The position numbers and the translations under genes were made by a program. A stretch of 64,000 bases of DNA from Neptunomonas antarctica (GTDB lineage Bacteria > Pseudomonadota > Gammaproteobacteria > Pseudomonadales > Balneatricaceae), in assembly GCF_001305295.1 (NCBI RefSeq), contig NZ_LJSI01000053.1:62001-126000 (forward strand), given 5' to 3'. Position 1 is the first letter of the stretch; each line of letters begins with the position of its first letter. Positions 1-9,554 of the stretch are shown here, one piece after another. The notes below the pieces were generated by a model. The model had not been told where the DNA came from and searched no databases. It saw nothing but the letters and a program-made list of their open reading frames with translations.

Positions 1-498
1 GGAAATGATTACTTTACCTTGTTCACTAGAAAAGGCTTCATCTATTAGGTCCTTTAAGTGGGCATAGTGTTCATAAATTGATAGTCCCTGATCGCTAGAC
101 TCAGATGAGTTAGCGAGGATAAAACCATTTAATGAAGCAATTTCAACATCTACAAAATAGGGGCTGTTTTCTGTGATTTCTTGAATGTATTGGGTTATTG
201 CAGAAAAATTGTCTGTTTCTAAAACATCGGCTTGAGACAAATTTTTTAAATCAATCATTCTTTGGCGGTAGAATCGCTCCACATTGTTTTTAATTAAGAA
301 TGACTTTTCTTCTAGATCCTGCGATAAGGTATCGGCTAAAGTGATTTTAGCCTGATTGTTTACAGCAAAATATAAAACCGTCATTGGGATGATTGCAATC
401 ATGACGCTTATGATTGCTAAAAAAATACTCATCCTACCGTCATCATTTCTGAAAATAGGTAAAAAGTCTTTCTTCATTTCAAACGTGGCCTGATTCAT
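1..498 (-). CDS. Membrane sensor protein, N-terminal part (runs off left edge)
   Basis: An open frame starts at 498 and stays open for 166 codons to base 1, so the C-terminus is outside the window. Residues about 22-45 form a transmembrane helix (SIFLAIISVMIAIIPMTVLY). After it comes a periplasmic-looking stretch with a coiled segment (LADTLSQDLEEKSFLIKNNV) and the pattern of a Cache-type ligand-binding domain. Such N-termini belong to chemotaxis receptors, histidine kinases or GGDEF/EAL proteins; which of these cannot be decided here. A second possible start is at 477. No strong ribosome binding site precedes either start. Confidence 0.6.
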   Translation of the reverse strand, partial: MNQATFEMKKDFLPIFRNDDGRMSIFLAIISVMIAIIPMTVLYFAVNNQAKITLADTLSQDLEEKSFLIKNNVERFYRQRMIDLKNLSQADVLETDNFSAITQYIQEITENSPYFVDVEIASLNGFILANSSESSDQGLSIYEHYAHLKDLIDEAFSSEQGKVIIS

Positions 499-802
499 AA
501 ATGGATGGGTGCAGTATAGTATGATGAGATGGCATAAGTAGGGGCAGTCCCGTATCATTTTTGAATTTAAGCTGTATCTACTAAGACTGCATTTGAACCT
601 CTGTCGTTATTGAAGTACAGCAGTGCCAAAAACCCCGCAAATTTACAATTGATGAATCAATTAACTAAGATCGGGTGCTATAGCTAAATAAGTCTTATAA
701 ATTGAGTAGATCTTCTATAGAAGCTAAGCGTGAGGAGTTTATGACAAAGAAGATGATTTACAGTTGAAACGTACCAGTTGCACTGATTATCTGAAATTTC
801 GT
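499..802. other. Intergenic, no gene seen
   Basis: About 300 bases of AT-rich sequence between the divergent sensor gene and the tRNA-Phe-derived repeat. I see no convincing coding frame, hairpin or repeat here. Confidence 0.4.
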
Positions 803-944
803 GCTACCTGAGTTTAGCTACTGCTCTGACCAAATCCCAGATACAAAAAAGCCCCACTTATCTTATAAAGAATAGCGAGGCTTCAATGTACTGAGATGGT
901 GCCCGGACTCGGAATCGAACCAAGGACACGAGGATTTTCAATCC
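803..944 (-). repeat. tRNA-Phe 3'-end copy with flank, left direct repeat (att-like)
   Basis: Bases 897-944 are identical to 4965-5012, the 3' end of the intact tRNA-Phe including CCA, T arm and anticodon arm up to the loop. Similarity continues leftward to about 803, matching about 4874 with small differences, and includes the hairpin-plus-T-run transcription terminator of the tRNA. After 944 the match stops, so the 5' half of the tRNA is missing. This is the footprint expected when an element integrates at a tRNA 3' end. The two copies are in the same orientation, 4068 bp apart. Confidence 0.85.
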
Positions 945-1161
945 CTTTCTCAGATCTATCCGACAGTTACCGATACAACTCATTGCTAGCTGGGGCTTGT
1001 TTTTCTTGAGGTTATCAACATGATATTGTGCACCCAGTTTCCTGCAGATGTACCTTAATACCTGCCGTAGTTACCAGAGAGCGACCAGAGAAAATTTGAG
1101 TGATAACTTTTCAAAAGATGATTCAATTCAGCGGGTACTGCCTAGGCTTGCATTGATTTAA

Positions 1162-1686
1162 ATGACGGGTGAAATTGCGATTGAGTTAGGAATTCTTCCA
1201 TGTACGATAGAAAAGCTTTCTGAGGCAGTTAAGTCTGTAACTGATGCATGCCTTGAAGAGTTTTAAGCCTAATCTGATGTTGAACGAGCGATAATGGTGC
1301 GTGCTGAGGTGATTACGAATGCGCATCGTATTATTGATATAGATGACGCTGAAGACTCGAACTTGAAGCCGATATGCTATAGCGATGAGCAGTATTTTTA
1401 CTTCACGAATGAGCACATGAAACAGATTACAAGTCATGTATCACTAATGATGATTGGACGACATTTGAGTAAGGATGGAATGTTGCATGTTCATGAAGAA
1501 GGACGTAATCAGATAAAGAAAAATATCCCAGGGCTTGCTGGTTCTAGGGTGTTTGCGATCAAACGTAGCTTCTTCGGCGATGTGGATTCTATAGGTGAAT
1601 CTGATGCGGCAATAGCGGCGGATATTCAGGTTAAGGATGTGTTAACAGCCTTATTAGGGGAGTTAGATCCTAACATTCAGTTCTAG
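1162..1686 (+). pseudogene. Unrecognised ORF, perhaps interrupted by stops
   Basis: The frame from ATG 1294 to 1686 encodes 130 residues that I do not recognise. It contains one hydrophilic domain (for example NIPGLAGSRVFAIKRSFFGD) and no membrane segment. A 34-residue frame starting MTGEIAIELG at 1162 is in the same reading frame and is separated from it only by two stop codons (1264-1266 and 1270-1272). Either the true gene starts at 1294, or a longer gene of about 175 codons has been interrupted. It lies just inside the left repeat of the tRNA-Phe-bounded segment. Confidence 0.35.
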
Positions 1687-2150
1687 TAGTGATGTGGTCA
1701 TATTATTCAAGACACCCATATGTCTAAGGCACCTAGGCCACTCCTTTCTATTTATCATTTTTCCCGGAAGTCGATACCGGGATAAACCTTCCAGCAGTCA
1801 ATCCATCGTGATGCTACATCATTTAGCTTTACCCCCATTCTGTTTAAAAAGAACCTGTTTTTAAGGTGACCAATAACTGCTTAGTTACAGATTACTATGG
1901 CTATAATTGTATCGTGTAATTTCTGATCAATACTGACTGCCACGGTTACTTACGCGTGTGTTTTTCTATGAACTGACTGATCCCTTTCTTGAACTGTATC
2001 TACGTTGTTTACCGTATATGAGGAGCACGATTTCCGTATATTCAACTGATGTAAACTGATCCATAGTGGTTACAGATATGCCCATTGGAGGCATGCTGAT
2101 GCTCCGAACCAGATGGATAATTCCATCACTACTACACAGAGAGGATTCTT
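1687..2150. other. Gap upstream of amiE
   Basis: No complete gene. On the minus strand around 1766-1890 a 41-residue frame reads like a coding remnant (begins AVIGHLKNRFFLNRMG), loosely like the end of a transposase, but it has no start and I cannot assign it. The last 120 bases should hold the amiE promoter and leader; a GAGAGGA ribosome binding site lies just before 2151. Confidence 0.35.
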
Positions 2151-3200
2151 ATGCGTCACGGTGATATTTCGAGTAGCCCGGATACAGTCGGCGTTGCCGT
2201 CGTAAACTATAAAATGCCGCGCCTGCACAATAAAGCGGAAGTTCTCGCCAATGCGCGAAATATTGCTGAGATGATCAAAGGAATGAAAATAGGCTTACCC
2301 GGCATGGATCTGGTGGTCTTTCCGGAATACAGCACCATGGGTATTATGTACGACCGCGACGAAATGATGGCGACCGCAGCCACCATTCCGGGCGATGAAA
2401 CACAGATATTCAGTGCCGCCTGCAAGGCGGCGAATACTTGGGGGATTTTTTCCCTGACCGGCGAGCGCCACGAAGATCACCCTGCCAAGGCTCCCTACAA
2501 CACCCTAATACTGATTAATAACCAGGGAGAGATAGTACAGAAATACCGTAAATGTATTCCCTGGTGTCCGATAGAAGGCTGGTACCCTGGCGATAAAACC
2601 TATGTTTCCGAAGGACCCAAAGGGCTAAAGATCAGTTTGATTATCTGTGATGATGGTAACTATCCGGAGATATGGCGGGACTGTGCGATGAAAGGCGCCG
2701 AACTGATTGTTCGCTGTCAGGGGTATATGTACCCCGCCAAGGAGCAGCAAATCATGATGGCCAAGTCCATGGCCTGGGCCAATAACTGCTATGTGGCGGT
2801 TGCCAATGCCACCGGCTTCGATGGTGTGTATTCTTATTTCGGGCACTCTGCCCTCATCGGTTTTGATGGCCGCACGTTGGGTGAGTGTGGCGAAGAAGAC
2901 ATGGGCGTGCAATATGCACAGCTTTCCGTATCACAGATACGCGATGCCCGTGCTAATGATCAGTCACAAAATCATCTGTTCAAATTACTTCACCGTGGGT
3001 ATACCGGCATCCATAATTCCGGAGATGGTGATAAAGGTATTGCTGATTGTCCGTTCGACTTTTACCGCACCTGGGTCATGGATGCCGAGAAGGCACAGCG
3101 CGATGTCGAAGCCATGACACGTTCGACCATTGGAGTCGCCGACTGCCCGGTCGGCAATTTACCTGTTGAGGAAAAAGAAAACCAAGCGGGCAAGACATGA
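2151..3200 (+). CDS. amiE: Aliphatic amidase AmiE
   Basis: Cytosolic hydrolase of the nitrilase superfamily that converts short aliphatic amides to the acid and ammonia (EC 3.5.1.4). At 349 residues it matches the Pseudomonas enzyme (about 346). The catalytic Glu-Lys-Cys set is visible at E59 (FPEYSTMG), K134 (KYRKCIPW) and C166 (LIICDDGN), and the accessory E142 is kept. A strong ribosome binding site (GAGAGGA) supports the ATG at 2151. It is followed 13 bp later by amiB, as in the Pseudomonas ami operon. The amiC sensor, amiR antiterminator and amiS pore genes of that operon are not found nearby, so regulation here must differ or be lost. Confidence 0.96.
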   Translation: MRHGDISSSPDTVGVAVVNYKMPRLHNKAEVLANARNIAEMIKGMKIGLPGMDLVVFPEYSTMGIMYDRDEMMATAATIPGDETQIFSAACKAANTWGIFSLTGERHEDHPAKAPYNTLILINNQGEIVQKYRKCIPWCPIEGWYPGDKTYVSEGPKGLKISLIICDDGNYPEIWRDCAMKGAELIVRCQGYMYPAKEQQIMMAKSMAWANNCYVAVANATGFDGVYSYFGHSALIGFDGRTLGECGEEDMGVQYAQLSVSQIRDARANDQSQNHLFKLLHRGYTGIHNSGDGDKGIADCPFDFYRTWVMDAEKAQRDVEAMTRSTIGVADCPVGNLPVEEKENQAGKT

Positions 3201-3213
3201 AACTGGTTGATTT

Positions 3214-4263
3214 TTGATGCCGTTTATCAATGATCGTATTGATCAGCAGCAAGCAGACGAGACCCGGCAGCGTTACCGCAATCAAGCAGCGCGAAGTTCG
3301 CGATTCAAATTTGACCCGGCAAAGGTCATCGCAGAGTTAAGAGCCGCTATTATCGGCCAGGATCATGTGCTGGATGAGATTGACGATATTGTCCATACAC
3401 TCAAGGCCGACTTTGGTTCTCCCGACAGACCCCTCGCGGTGATTCTTCTGCTGGGCCCTACCGGCGTTGGCAAAACCGAATCAGTGAGACGCCTGAGCAA
3501 GGCGATGCTCGGCAGCGCCGATAAACTCTGTCGCATTGATATGAATACGCTTGCCCAAAAACATTATTCAGCGGCACTTACCGGTTCTCCGCCTGGCTAT
3601 GTGGGCAGCAAAGAAGGCCAGACGCTGTTTGATATTGATAAAATCAAAGGCAGCTTCAGTGAGCCGGGCATTGTGCTGTTCGATGAGATAGAGAAAGCCG
3701 ATCAGGATGTTGTGCGCGCCATCATGAACATACTTGATACCGGAAAACTGGCATTGACATCCGGTGTCAGCCAGATCGATTTCAGTAACACTCTGATCTT
3801 TATGACCAGCAATCTAGGTGCTCGCGAACTCTATCAACTTCAAAATAATCTCAATCCACTCTGGAAACGTCTGTTCAGCCGCAAGGCTAAGTCAGTTGCT
3901 GAGATTATGGACGACGCACTGACCGCTCATTTCGATCCGGAATTCATTAACCGTATCGATCGCATCCTCGCCTATAACCGTTTGGAAACAACCCAGTTAC
4001 TCGAATTGGTAACGCTGGAAATCACTCATCTGAACGCACGACTGCGTTCGCGCAATGCTTCATTGTATGCGGATGATTCAGTCAAACATTATATCGCCAG
4101 CCATTACGATATTCGTTATGGCGCCAGAGATGTGTTACGCCGCATCAGAAAAGAGTTGGAGCCGAAAATTGCCAAGGCGCTGCTGCAATTCCCTGACAAC
4201 GTCGACTTTACGGTCTCGTACTACCAGCAACAGCTATGCGTAGTACCTGTAAACGCCATCTGA
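3214..4263 (+). CDS. amiB: AmiB, Clp-like AAA+ ATPase of the amidase operon
   Basis: A 349-residue AAA+ protein related to ClpX/ClpB. It has Walker A GPTGVGKT (81-88), a pore-loop-like SPPGYVG (125-131), Walker B IVLFDEIE (D157, E158), sensor-1 FMTSN and a C-terminal D2-small-type domain (DIRYGARDVLRRIRKELE). It lacks the long N-terminal and first ATPase domains of ClpB. In Pseudomonas, amiB lies directly after amiE and encodes a protein of this size and type; its precise role is unclear. Start ATG at 3217 is an equally good alternative. The next downstream frame is only 40 codons. Confidence 0.88.
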   Translation: MMPFINDRIDQQQADETRQRYRNQAARSSRFKFDPAKVIAELRAAIIGQDHVLDEIDDIVHTLKADFGSPDRPLAVILLLGPTGVGKTESVRRLSKAMLGSADKLCRIDMNTLAQKHYSAALTGSPPGYVGSKEGQTLFDIDKIKGSFSEPGIVLFDEIEKADQDVVRAIMNILDTGKLALTSGVSQIDFSNTLIFMTSNLGARELYQLQNNLNPLWKRLFSRKAKSVAEIMDDALTAHFDPEFINRIDRILAYNRLETTQLLELVTLEITHLNARLRSRNASLYADDSVKHYIASHYDIRYGARDVLRRIRKELEPKIAKALLQFPDNVDFTVSYYQQQLCVVPVNAI

Positions 4264-4274
4264 GGTTTGTGCGT

Positions 4275-4397
4275 ATGACACACGATATTACTCATCCATT
4301 CGTGAAAAAGATCCACCACTGGCAATACCTGAGTGGCGCTGTCCTGTTTTCTCTGAGCCAAAAGAACAACACCATAGCAACTGCCTTACAATACTGA
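4275..4397 (+). CDS. Short ORF after amiB, unknown
   Basis: Forty codons starting 11 bp after the amiB stop (MTHDITHPFVKKIHHWQYLS). The position suggests an operon member or the beginning of a gene lost when the segment was rearranged. The sequence is not recognised, and it may not be a gene. Confidence 0.25.
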   Translation: MTHDITHPFVKKIHHWQYLSGAVLFSLSQKNNTIATALQY

Positions 4398-4873
4398 TGC
4401 AAAGGTGTTTACTATAAATGCTCCTGGTATAGATAATGCCGGCTTAAGTCTAGCTAATTTATACACAGCTTCAGAGCCTGTGTTTAATGTGACTAAGAGG
4501 GAGTGGAATCTAGAATGCAGCGATTGGCATATATCAGTTGCTTTAGTAGTGTGGTGCACAGGGCGTTACAGGTTAGTAATTAGTAGAGCGCTAGTACTCA
4601 CGCACTGTAACCTTCTTATCTTTTACCATCTTTAGTCTTCGCCATCAGAGTTACCCCATTAGATTGTATCACCGAAATAGCAGGCGGCTCCAAAGCGAAG
4701 GAATCATTAGGGGCGCTAAACTGGTGAAGACTGCGCACCAGACATTGAAAAACTAACTAAGTAGCGAGTAATAATATATAGGAAAAAATCTTAAAGACGA
4801 TAAGGTTTAGTATGTAGCGTTGGTAATGATAAAAAGACGAATTGTAGAGGTGACTTGCGGGGTGTTGGACGTA
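4398..4873. other. Gap between amiB remnant and right repeat
   Basis: No convincing gene. Several short frames look like worn coding sequence but match nothing I know. I looked for the missing amiC, amiR and amiS and found no recognisable remnant. Confidence 0.35.
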
Positions 4874-5012
4874 GCTACCTGAGTTTAGCTGCTGCTCTGA
4901 CCAGATATGGACCAGAGCCCAGATACAACAAAGCCCCACATTTGACTGTGAGGCTTGCAGTACTTGGTGCCCGGACTCGGAATCGAACCAAGGACACGAG
5001 GATTTTCAATCC
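4874..5012 (-). repeat. Right direct repeat at tRNA-Phe (att-like)
   Basis: Partner of the repeat at 803-944. It covers the tRNA-Phe terminator and the 3' 48 bases of the functional tRNA. Together the two copies delimit the segment carrying amiE and amiB. Confidence 0.85.
4926..4955 (-). terminator. tRNA-Phe terminator
   Basis: On the minus strand the bases just after the tRNA form a GCCTCAC/GTGGGGC stem followed by a T-rich run. A diverged copy of the same hairpin lies at about 846-883 in the left repeat. Confidence 0.7.
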
Positions 5013-5040
5013 TCTGCTCTACCGACTGAGCTATCCGGGC
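4965..5040 (-). tRNA. tRNA-Phe (GAA)
   Basis: 76-nt cloverleaf read on the minus strand from 5040 to 4965. The acceptor arms are GCCCGGA and TCCGGGC followed by ACCA with encoded CCA. The D arm is GCTC..GAGC, the anticodon stem GAGGA/TCCTC holds the loop TTGAAAA (anticodon GAA), and the T arm holds GGTTCGATTCC. It lies directly upstream of yggX, as in Pseudomonas. Its 3' half is duplicated at 897-944, which marks it as an integration target. Confidence 0.97.
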
Positions 5041-5099
5041 ATCTCAAGAGGCGCGTATTAAACCCTGATAGAGCGGGCCTGTCAACATCTTTCCTACAA

Positions 5100-5372
5100 C
5101 TACTTTGAAGGCGGTACGTAACCATCGGCTTTTTCGTAATCGCCGCCGTCCATGAACTTTATCATTTCTTCCTGTAGGAACTTGCGGGTGGCAGGGTCCA
5201 TTAAGCTCATGTGCTTTTCGTTGATGATCATGGTCTGATGTGCAGTCCAGTCTGCCCATGCTTTTTTGGAGATGGTCTCGTAAATTTCTTGTCCTTTAGG
5301 GCCCGGGTAAGGTGGTTTTTCGAGACCTTCCAGTTCCTCTTTGTATTTACGGCACATAACGGTACGGCTCAT
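5100..5372 (-). CDS. yggX: YggX, Fe(II)-trafficking / oxidative damage protection protein
   Basis: Ninety residues, the usual size of this small cytosolic protein that helps protect or supply iron-sulfur clusters. The start MSRTVMC is chosen because it places the conserved Cys at position 7; an in-frame upstream Met at 5384 would add four unconserved residues. The family core ([20 protein letters not shown]) is present. It lies 14 bp after mutY on the same strand, the common mutY-yggX pair; MutY is itself an iron-sulfur protein. Confidence 0.95.
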   Translation of the reverse strand: MSRTVMCRKYKEELEGLEKPPYPGPKGQEIYETISKKAWADWTAHQTMIINEKHMSLMDPATRKFLQEEMIKFMDGGDYEKADGYVPPSK

Positions 5373-5386
5373 TAATCTCTCCAAAT

Positions 5387-6439
5387 CTATTCAGTGGTGC
5401 GGGTGTATTGCTGTAGCAACCGTTTAACCGGTGCGGCTAACCCGATATTCTGTGGTTGCTGTATGTTATACCAGAGAGTCGGATTTCCTTCCATGACACA
5501 GTCTGTAAGGTTATTACACGGAATGCGTACCGGCGTGATGTCCAGATGGAAATGACTAAAGGTATGGCGTACCGGTTCTAGCGGCTCTGCCCGGTTAATA
5601 TCCAGTGATAGCCCTGTGATGCTGCTGGCGTCACGAAGGTCTGCAACTTCGGGCAAACTCCACAGGCCGCCCCATAAGCCAGTAGGCGGACGCTGCTGCA
5701 ACAGCGTTTGTTGTTGCTCGTCTTGTAGCAAAAGCATAATGGTCTGTTTGACAGGAATTGTTTTTTTCGGCTTTGGATGAGGAAATTCACTGCTGCGGCC
5801 AAGCTTTAAGGCTGTGCAGTGTGTTTGCAGCGGGCAGTTCTGGCACTGCGGCTTGCTGCGGGTGCAGAGCGTCGCGCCTAAGTCCATCATCGCTTGTGTG
5901 TAATCACCTGCGCGAGTGAAGGGGGTGTTACGTTCAGCGTATTCCCAGAGCGTTTTCTGGTTGGCGGTGGTTCCCGTCCAGCCTTCTACCGCATAAAAAC
6001 GTGCCAGCACTCTTTTCACGTTACCGTCGAGTATCGGGGCGCGTTTGCCGGTAGATATCGACAGTACCGCGCCTGCCGTAGAGCGGCCTATGCCGGGCAG
6101 TTGTTCGAGTTCCTCTACTGTTTGTGGAAAGATGCCGTGATAGTCGCGAGAGACTATCTGTGCCGTTTTATGCAGGTTGCGTGCGCGGGCATAATAGCCC
6201 AGCCCTGTCCAATGATGCAGAACTTCATCCTGTTCGGCATTGGCTAACGTCTTAACATCAGCGAAGCGCTCAATAAAGCGTTCAAAGTAAGGGATAACCG
6301 TCGTCACCTGGGTTTGTTGTAGCATGATCTCGGAGATCCAGGTGACGTAGGCTGTCTTGTCTTGTTGCCAGGGCAGATTATGACGTCCGTGCTGATCAAA
6401 CCAGCCCAGCACGGCGTCATTAAATTGTAGAGGGGTCAT
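5387..6439 (-). CDS. mutY: A/G-specific adenine glycosylase MutY
   Basis: DNA repair glycosylase that removes adenine mispaired with 8-oxoguanine. At 350 residues it is the same length as the E. coli enzyme. It shows catalytic E37 ([10 protein letters not shown]), helix-hairpin-helix [13 protein letters not shown] (114-126), catalytic D138 ([10 protein letters not shown]) and the 4Fe-4S ligands C192, C199, C202 and C208 in the C-x6-C-x2-C-x5-C spacing. The C-terminal NUDIX-like domain that recognises 8-oxoG follows ([20 protein letters not shown]). It is first of the mutY-yggX pair. Confidence 0.97.
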   Translation of the reverse strand: MTPLQFNDAVLGWFDQHGRHNLPWQQDKTAYVTWISEIMLQQTQVTTVIPYFERFIERFADVKTLANAEQDEVLHHWTGLGYYARARNLHKTAQIVSRDYHGIFPQTVEELEQLPGIGRSTAGAVLSISTGKRAPILDGNVKRVLARFYAVEGWTGTTANQKTLWEYAERNTPFTRAGDYTQAMMDLGATLCTRSKPQCQNCPLQTHCTALKLGRSSEFPHPKPKKTIPVKQTIMLLLQDEQQQTLLQQRPPTGLWGGLWSLPEVADLRDASSITGLSLDINRAEPLEPVRHTFSHFHLDITPVRIPCNNLTDCVMEGNPTLWYNIQQPQNIGLAAPVKRLLQQYTRTTE

Positions 6440-6505
6440 TGTGTGCTTGGTATCGCTTTATCGTTTGCTTAATCTTTGTTGTCGGTATAAATGATTAAGC
6501 ATGAG

Positions 6506-8707
6506 TTAGTTAAAAAGACCTTTTAGCAGGCCTTTGACGGCATCATCACCACCTAGTTGCTCTTTGAGTTTGTCGCCCAGCTTTTCTTGTACTTTCTTGC
6601 TGAGCTCCTCTTTGACTTTACTGGTGATTGCATTTTTTAGTATGTCGCGAATAGCGCGGGCATCGGGTTTGCATAATTGAGTAGGCTCAAGATCGAATGA
6701 ACCTTTGCATCTCACGGGCCACTCCACGCCTTCCAGGCGATTATTAACCGGGCAGGTTTTCTTAAACAGGTTTTCCTGAATAATTAACGCCAGTTGGTAA
6801 TCGACCGTGGCCTTAGGTAAGTCAACCGCACCGCTGCCTTTGATGTTCATCGCATCCAGTTGCACGCTTAAATCATTATTGCTGACGATGCCGTTTTTAA
6901 CCGTGAAGTTGCCGCCCATTTTGGCGAAGGGGGTTGACTGGTCAACGGTCTGAGCCGGTTGAGCCGAGCCGGTAGCCGATAAATTGTTGATAGTCTGGCA
7001 GAGTTCCTGCGCCATATTAATACCGTTTACAACACCGTCAGTCACGGTGATATTAGCCGAGCCATTCATGTTATTGACGATGCTATGTACAGATTGCCCA
7101 TAAGTGACCATGGTTGATTGGGTGCTGAGTGTGCCGGTTAATGAGGCTTCACCCGTCATATCTGTTAGTAGTTTGCCAATTTGTAATCCGGAAACCGCTT
7201 TATTCGTGGTGATTTTAAGCGGCTTTTTACGCGCGTCGAGCGTGACGCTGTTGCGAACTTTACCGCCATACATGTCCAGATTAATACGCTCAACTTTGAC
7301 AATGCCGTTGTTGGCATCGACAGAAAAATCAATATTGCTCATCTTGATTTTCTGATAGCTGGCCGTTTTTAAGGTGACGGCCGCTGCCAGGTTCAGGCTC
7401 TGCAGTGGCTTGATAGGGATAATTTCTTGTTTTGAATATCGTTCCGCAGACGTTGTTGCCGTTGTTGTTTTTGAATCAGTATCGGACGTTGCTGCAGCAC
7501 TCGACTGTTTTGTTTCTGGTGGCAGGTAGCGGTCCAGATTAATGCTGTTTCCGGCCAGTTTCAGGGCAATTCGGCTGTTCTTAAGATTAACGCTGGCACT
7601 ACCGTCAAACACAGTGTCGTCCAGAGTAATACTGAGTGTCGATGTTTTGATCAGGTCTGCGGTGCCGCTAAAGGTGCTGATAAAGCCAATGTTTTTTAAG
7701 GCTTTCGGATCCGCCGTCTCTACGGCGGCTTGTCCCAGTGTTGCTAACAGTGGATTAAGCGCGAAAGGTGCGGCGGTTACGGTGCCGCTCATATCCAGGG
7801 TGTCCAGATTCGAGATAAGCAGTTTGCCGTTAAGCTTTAGGTTGGCAATATCGGCCTGCCAGTTGTCTAGCATCAACTGACGTGCGATAAGATCGATGCT
7901 GGCGTCGGTTTTAAACAAGACTTGCAGGCTGGTGTCGTTCTGTATATTTAGTTCGCCGCTAAATCCCTTAAGCTGATACTGCTGCTTAGCCAGATCCAGA
8001 AGGAGTTGTCCTTCAAGTTGAGCGGCTGCTTCCATTAGCTGCTTGCCGTTCTGGTGTTGTTTAGCATTGAGGTTCAAGCTGAAAGGAAACAGTTGATTAT
8101 TCGTGATGCGGCCGGTTTCTAAATTGATATCGGTTAACTGATAATTCTGCTGCGTTTGTTCGTCGGTATAGTTAACGGCACCGCTGATGATCTGCACACT
8201 TTCAATATCGATCTGTACATTGCTTGGGGATGGCGTGTCTGATTCGGCCGTGTTGTCTGTTGGTGCAGATTCTTTAATAGCCTCTTTAAGCGACGCTGCA
8301 GCAGAAGTGTCGGTCAGCGCATTTGTTTGCCAGTTGATTTGGCCGGCTTTGTTTTTTGTCAGATTGAGCTTAAGGCCTTCAATAATAATGCTGCTCATCT
8401 TAACGTTACCCGACAGTAACTCAGGAATGCGTACAGATATTTGTGCCAGATCAAGGTGAGCCAGCGAATCCTGGTCCGGGAAGCGGGCGTCGATATTGTT
8501 AACCGTTAAACCTAACCGGGGAAAAACCGACCAGCTGATTTCTCCGCCAATATTTAACTCTATACCGCCTTGTTTGAGAGCCGCCTGTTCAATTTCAGGT
8601 TTATAGTCGTTAGGATCAAAAAAAGCAGTGAGGATAGCTCCGCCCGCTACAATCAGTACCACACATACGACGACCAGGCCCAAAATGACTTTAATTAGCT
8701 TGCCCAT
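6506..8707 (-). CDS. AsmA family protein
   Basis: A 733-residue inner-membrane-anchored protein with one N-terminal transmembrane segment (LIKVILGLVVVCVVLIVAGG) and a long periplasmic part. It has the AsmA signature FFDPNDYKPEIEQA near the N-terminus and a second conserved AsmA block near the C-terminus (residues about 560-700). The protein belongs to the superfamily now thought to act in lipid transfer between membranes and outer-membrane assembly. The ATG at 8707 is preceded by AGGA and is preferred over a TTG at 8731. Its place between mutY and hisB matches Pseudomonas gene order. Confidence 0.88.
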   Translation of the reverse strand: MGKLIKVILGLVVVCVVLIVAGGAILTAFFDPNDYKPEIEQAALKQGGIELNIGGEISWSVFPRLGLTVNNIDARFPDQDSLAHLDLAQISVRIPELLSGNVKMSSIIIEGLKLNLTKNKAGQINWQTNALTDTSAAASLKEAIKESAPTDNTAESDTPSPSNVQIDIESVQIISGAVNYTDEQTQQNYQLTDINLETGRITNNQLFPFSLNLNAKQHQNGKQLMEAAAQLEGQLLLDLAKQQYQLKGFSGELNIQNDTSLQVLFKTDASIDLIARQLMLDNWQADIANLKLNGKLLISNLDTLDMSGTVTAAPFALNPLLATLGQAAVETADPKALKNIGFISTFSGTADLIKTSTLSITLDDTVFDGSASVNLKNSRIALKLAGNSINLDRYLPPETKQSSAAATSDTDSKTTTATTSAERYSKQEIIPIKPLQSLNLAAAVTLKTASYQKIKMSNIDFSVDANNGIVKVERINLDMYGGKVRNSVTLDARKKPLKITTNKAVSGLQIGKLLTDMTGEASLTGTLSTQSTMVTYGQSVHSIVNNMNGSANITVTDGVVNGINMAQELCQTINNLSATGSAQPAQTVDQSTPFAKMGGNFTVKNGIVSNNDLSVQLDAMNIKGSGAVDLPKATVDYQLALIIQENLFKKTCPVNNRLEGVEWPVRCKGSFDLEPTQLCKPDARAIRDILKNAITSKVKEELSKKVQEKLGDKLKEQLGGDDAVKGLLKGLFN

Positions 8708-8946
8708 AACGACTCTATTCCTTTTTTCCAATAAAACCTGTTAGATACACACTAACGACCAGTGTAGCGAAAATTGTTCATATAACTACCCATATAATGA
8801 CTCATATAACTGTCTGTATCACTGCCTCATAGCTTGCATGAACGATGTGAACTGACGTTAATCATTTGCTGCGGTGCATCCTGAGGCTGGTAGTTATATA
8901 ATGTTAGTTTTCTGTTTTGAAACAGTTTTGAACAGCGGAGATAAGC

Positions 8947-9540
8947 ATGACTGAGCGTAAGGCTACAGTAAACCGGGAAACTCTGGAAACTCAGATTACC
9001 GTATCTATTAATCTCGACGGCACTGGTAAATTTAGTGCGGATACGGGCGTGCCATTTCTTGAGCACATGATGGACCAGATTGCTCGTCATGGGCTGATTG
9101 ATATCAGCATTGAAGCGAATGGCGATACCTATATTGATGATCACCATACGGTTGAAGATATAGGCATTACGCTGGGACAAGCATTTAAAGAAGCAGTCGG
9201 CGATAAAAAAGGCCTGACGCGTTATGGCCATGCTTATGTGCCACTGGACGAGGCGCTATCACGCGTTGTTATCGACTTTTCGGGTCGTCCGGGCTTGAGT
9301 TTTAATTGCGAATTTACGCGCGGTTCTATCGGCCGTTTGGATACTCAGTTGTTCTGGGAGTTTTTTCAGGGATTTGTCAATCATGCCGGCGTCACCCTGC
9401 ATATCGATAATATCAAAGGCTTTAATGCGCATCACCAGGCTGAAACGATCTTTAAAGCGTTTGGTCGTGCTTTGCGTATGGCGCTGACTATTGATCAGCG
9501 CGCCGTTGATATGATGCCGTCAACCAAGGGTGTTCTATAA
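8947..9540 (+). CDS. hisB: Imidazoleglycerol-phosphate dehydratase HisB
   Basis: Sixth step of histidine biosynthesis. At 197 residues it is the monofunctional form. The metal-binding motifs HHTVED and HHQAE are intact, with [11 protein letters not shown] near the N-terminus. AGCGGAGA precedes the ATG. It begins the hisB-hisH-hisF cluster; hisH starts 14 bp downstream. Confidence 0.97.
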   Translation: MTERKATVNRETLETQITVSINLDGTGKFSADTGVPFLEHMMDQIARHGLIDISIEANGDTYIDDHHTVEDIGITLGQAFKEAVGDKKGLTRYGHAYVPLDEALSRVVIDFSGRPGLSFNCEFTRGSIGRLDTQLFWEFFQGFVNHAGVTLHIDNIKGFNAHHQAETIFKAFGRALRMALTIDQRAVDMMPSTKGVL

Positions 9541-9554
9541 ATGAGTACTGTTAA

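Noticed and set aside
1766..1890. 41-residue minus-strand frame resembling a transposase end
   Set aside because: No start, too short, and the similarity is by eye only; kept as a note in the gap entry.
4405..4635. 76-codon plus-strand frame after amiB
   Set aside because: GTG start without a ribosome binding site, mixed composition and no recognisable domain.
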